Source of the DNA: Mucor racemosus
Lineage: Eukaryota; Mucoromycota; Mucoromycetes; Mucorales; Mucoraceae
NCBI GenBank assembly: GCA_027405735.1
Contig: JAPEHQ010000003.1
Location: 1,984,001-2,048,000, forward strand
Direction: 5' to 3'
Length of the DNA: 64,000 nucleotides
This document shows positions 60,923-64,000 of the stretch, in pieces. Within the stretch, counting starts at the first letter, position 1; every line of letters starts with the position of its first letter. Under the pieces are notes generated by a model. That model was not told the DNA's origin, did no database searches, and worked only from the letters and a program-made list of their open reading frames with translations. A program made the translations under genes and the position numbers.

Positions 60923-61354
60923 TCGTTATGTATATTTCTTTGTAACATATAAAATAAAGAAGTTTAGCTGGTCTAACAATCATACACATCCTTTTTCGGG
61001 CTTATTATCGGTTTATCAGAGCATGATCATGAAGCATATAGCCAAGAAAATAACGGATATACAACACAAAAACGGTCGTTTTGCTTCAAGTATGCACATA
61101 TAAATGCTTGTTGTGTACAATATGCTATTTATACGATTTTTTAAAGAATTTAGCATTGTAGCTTACACACAATTGTATCAGTGTTTAGTACATGTTACAT
61201 TTAAATCCCATTAATTATTGTATAATATTTGAAAAGAATAAGCATGGATATCTAATCTAAAGTTTATTTCAATAGATATACAAGAAATAAGGTAATAAAA
61301 TATGTAATAATAATAATATATAAAATGATAATAAGATAATGGTTATAAAATGAT
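60923..61354. other. convergent intergenic region
   Basis: About 430 bp between the stop codons of two convergent genes; A/T-rich with several AATAAA-like signals. Confidence 0.5.
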
Positions 61355-64000
61355 TTAATCTTCTGTTGTTACAGCATCAGCTTCGTCTGTTTCTTCTGTA
61401 GTCTCTTCGGGTACTGTAGTGATAGAGGGTGTCGAAGCGCCACTGGCTGATGCAGCTGCCCTCTTTTCAGCAAACAGGGCCTTCATCATTTCTTCATCTT
61501 TTTGTTTACGTAATCTATCAATCTCCATTGCTCCACCCGTCTTTTTCAATTTCTTCGTTTCAACAAATCCAACCAATTCCTTTTCAAAATCATCGATTCG
61601 ATTAGATAATTCTCTTTGTCTCATTTTCTCTGCTTGTTCTAATGCACGTAAACGACGTGTATGATCAACATCGATTGTAGATACTTGTTTGAATACACTG
61701 GCCATGCCTTCAAATCCTTCCTCAGCAGGTGTTACTCTGAATTCACGTGGTTGTGGTCTAGTATTTGCTTGATAGGCATAAATCTTTTCTAACTGTTCAA
61801 ATACTTCCAATAAAGCATCCAAATCATCCTTCATATCTGACAACAAATATTCTTGATCTTTAAGTGTTTGTTGCTCCTTGACGATAGTTTGCAATTCTAA
61901 TTCCCATGTCTTTTTCCATCTTGGTTTCACTTGAGCAATGTATTTACCAAACTCTTCAATTTCCTCAGAAAGTGCTTTACGTTCATTAGCACAATGTGTC
62001 ATTTGTGCTTCTGAAGGACGACATTTACGTTGAGTAACATCCAATTTGAGTTGATCAATGGTGTCCTGAAGATCTTCTAAACGACTAGTTACCTTATCAG
62101 ATTTCTCTAATAAGCTCTGTTTACCCTCTTCTAAATGAGAGCGAGCAGTTGAGGTTTGATTTAACTCTGCGTCTGCTTTTTTGATAGCTTCCTCCTTGAC
62201 AGCTTCTGCTTTTTCTTTGATTTCTGTAATAACTGTAGCCGTACCTTCACGAAGTTCTCTTTCTAATTGACGAAGTACTGCAACATCTCGTCGTAATGTC
62301 TCGATTTCTGAACGTTGAGATTCGAATTGCTCTTTGGAAATGGAGGGACCTGAATTCTGAACAATTGGTATAGCTGTGATGGTGGGTGCGGGCTCATCAG
62401 CATCTTGTTCTGGTATTATCTCCTCTTTATCCTCTTCTTGTTCCATTGGCTCTTCTGGTTGAGGTTTTGATTGCTGACGTTGATTCAAGATGGTTGTAAC
62501 CTGCTGAATCAAATTTCGTTCTTTTTCTTCATCTGCTGATTGATTTTTAGCATTGGATTCTAAGATCTGCTTTTTGATTTCATCCATTTGCTCTGTAAAC
62601 ATACGACGAGTTTCACCAAGCTCCTTATTGAATGCAGTAGTAACTTCTGATAACCATTCTTTTTGAGATTCTTTCCGATCTTCTTTTTCTTTAAAGAAGA
62701 AAAACATGGTTAGTATAAAGGAAAACCTGCATAGTGATAATTAAAAGCGTTTATAAATACCATTGATATTGAAAGACAGCATGGATTTATTTCGAACCTC
62801 TGACAAGTCTTCTAATTCATAAGATACACCTACAGCAGGATCTCGAATGTATATTTTAGGAAAGTCATTTTTTCCAACTGAATAACTGAATTTCTCCAAG
62901 AATAACATGTTTAAAGCAGGAATACTAATTTCTCCGTTATATTTAACTTTTTGTACTTCTTTACCAATCTGAAGAAATAATGTTAAATCTGTATAATAAA
63001 ACAAATATTAGAATTCCTTCAATTGACTCCAATATTTTAGTGTTTACCTCCATCTTCCTTGCTATCCTCATTTTTAGCTTCTGATACCGTATTTAGATTG
63101 TTTGATGTGTTTGTTGCAACTGTATAATCTACATTTTTCAACGGTAATTGATTGTGTACGGGCAATGTAGGTACAGGAGGTACATTGCTGCCTTCATGAC
63201 CTGGTTGAAACATCTGCTGTCCTTTACCTCTAGATATACTGCCACCATTATACTCGCCGCCTGCTCTAAACATGGAAGCACGACGCACTGAAGATCGACG
63301 AGCCAAATTCTCTTGTCTTTTCAAAGCTGCTAATGCACTAGCTGTGTTGGGATCACTTTCGTCAAATGATTGTGTGTCTTGTCTAGTAAGAGGAGTTGTA
63401 GCAGCAGGAATAATGGGAGGTGGTGGGGGAGGCGGAGGAGTTGGCATCTGTTGAGTATTACTACGATTTGAGGAGGTAGAACGAGTAGGTAATGGCAATG
63501 GTTGCTTTTGCATATTTGGTGAATTAGATGGAGAGTATGATCTATGAGCTGATGAACTATTGCGCGGCATCATGCGAGCTGAGAGATCATTCGTAGGCAT
63601 GGATGGGCGTGGCATACCACCTGACCAAGGTTCATATTCTCCAGAAGGAGTCATTCTAGGTGAAATGGGAGGATGGGGTGGCAAAGGAGGTGAAGAAGGT
63701 GAAGAAGGTGGCTGTGGGTGCATCATAATACGCTGTGAGCTACTACCTCTATTTAAAGCGGCTAAAGGTACCTCTCTATTCCAAGATTCAGTGTTGGTGG
63801 ATCTAATAGACCCACGTGATTCTCTTTCTCTCTCCCTTTCTCTTAGCAAAGCCTGCTTGCCTTTGAGACCATGTAATAAATGAACAATAACTTCTCGAAT
63901 ACGAGGTAAATACTGATCTAATCCAGCTGGTGAAGGTGGTTCCAACATGGCAACTGAAACCGAATCACGAAGTTGTCGAGGAATCCATTGCAAATCACTA
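61355..64000 (-). CDS. BUD6: Bud6/Aip3 actin- and formin-interacting polarity protein (5' end off window)
   Basis: Partial: the start lies beyond the right edge. Visible exons: >64000..63048, 62988..62761, 62688..61355 (59- and 72-bp introns), about 838 codons. The N-terminal portion seen includes LPRIREVIVHLLHGLKGKQA, then a long Ser/Pro-rich region with a poly-Pro stretch. The middle exon begins the AIP3 domain: DLTLFLQIGKEVQKVKYNGE, FSYSVGKNDFPKIYIRDPAV, SYELEDLSEVRNKSMLSFNI. The last exon is a long coiled-coil core (WKKTWELELQTIVKEQQTLK) and an acidic tail. Bud6 binds actin monomers and formins and stimulates actin-cable nucleation at sites of polarised growth, fitting hyphal tips. Confidence 0.94.

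Overview
The window is nuclear DNA of a filamentous, early-diverging fungus, most likely Mucoromycota (Mucorales-like). The base composition is very AT-rich, introns are short (about 50-80 bp, GT...AG, often GTAAGT), homopolymer tracts are frequent, and the gene set is eukaryotic and fungal (Atg1, Bud6, Mnn2-type mannosyltransferase, Cmc2, a Zn2Cys6 factor, a Rsp5-adaptor-like SPRY protein). There are no bacterial operon or Shine-Dalgarno signals. The species assignment is inference.

Layout. 0.3-3 kb: an RS-rich protein with a possible AF4/FMR2-like C-terminus (-) divergent from an ACT-domain protein (+). 3-16.7 kb: gene-empty, built of interspersed repeats named here R1, R2 and R3, plus a tRNA-derived SINE candidate. 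17.1-34.2 kb: gene island with CMC2, an Mnn2-like mannosyltransferase, an RRM/MLLE-like RNA-binding protein, ATG1, a glutamine-rich Zn2Cys6 factor, PRO3, ARF6, a Hal4/Sat4-type kinase and SDHAF2. 34.2-50.3 kb: gene-empty except for an elongator tRNA-Met. It is dominated by a 13.4-kb inverted-repeat structure (arms 36.56-40.93 and 45.54-49.92 kb) around a 4.6-kb core that holds R3 and R1 copies. 50.3-57.1 kb: second gene island with SNRNP35 (minor spliceosome), eIF1A, an EBP-type sterol isomerase, an Ssh4/Ear1-like adaptor and UBXN1. 57.1-60 kb: two weak gene candidates around another R2 copy. 60.2-64 kb: an unrecognised Ser-rich protein and BUD6, which runs off the right edge.

The protein genes are ordinary housekeeping genes, many in divergent or convergent pairs, and do not form one pathway. 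The notable material is the repeat territory: R1 carries a captured, intron-containing 3' fragment of a dynein intermediate-chain gene (four decayed copies), R2 carries a decayed reading frame and an inverted 25-bp motif pair, and a young inverted repeat surrounds a gene-free core. Exon joins were made by hand from splice sites and frame; every join given for the named genes keeps the frame open and gives a total divisible by three.
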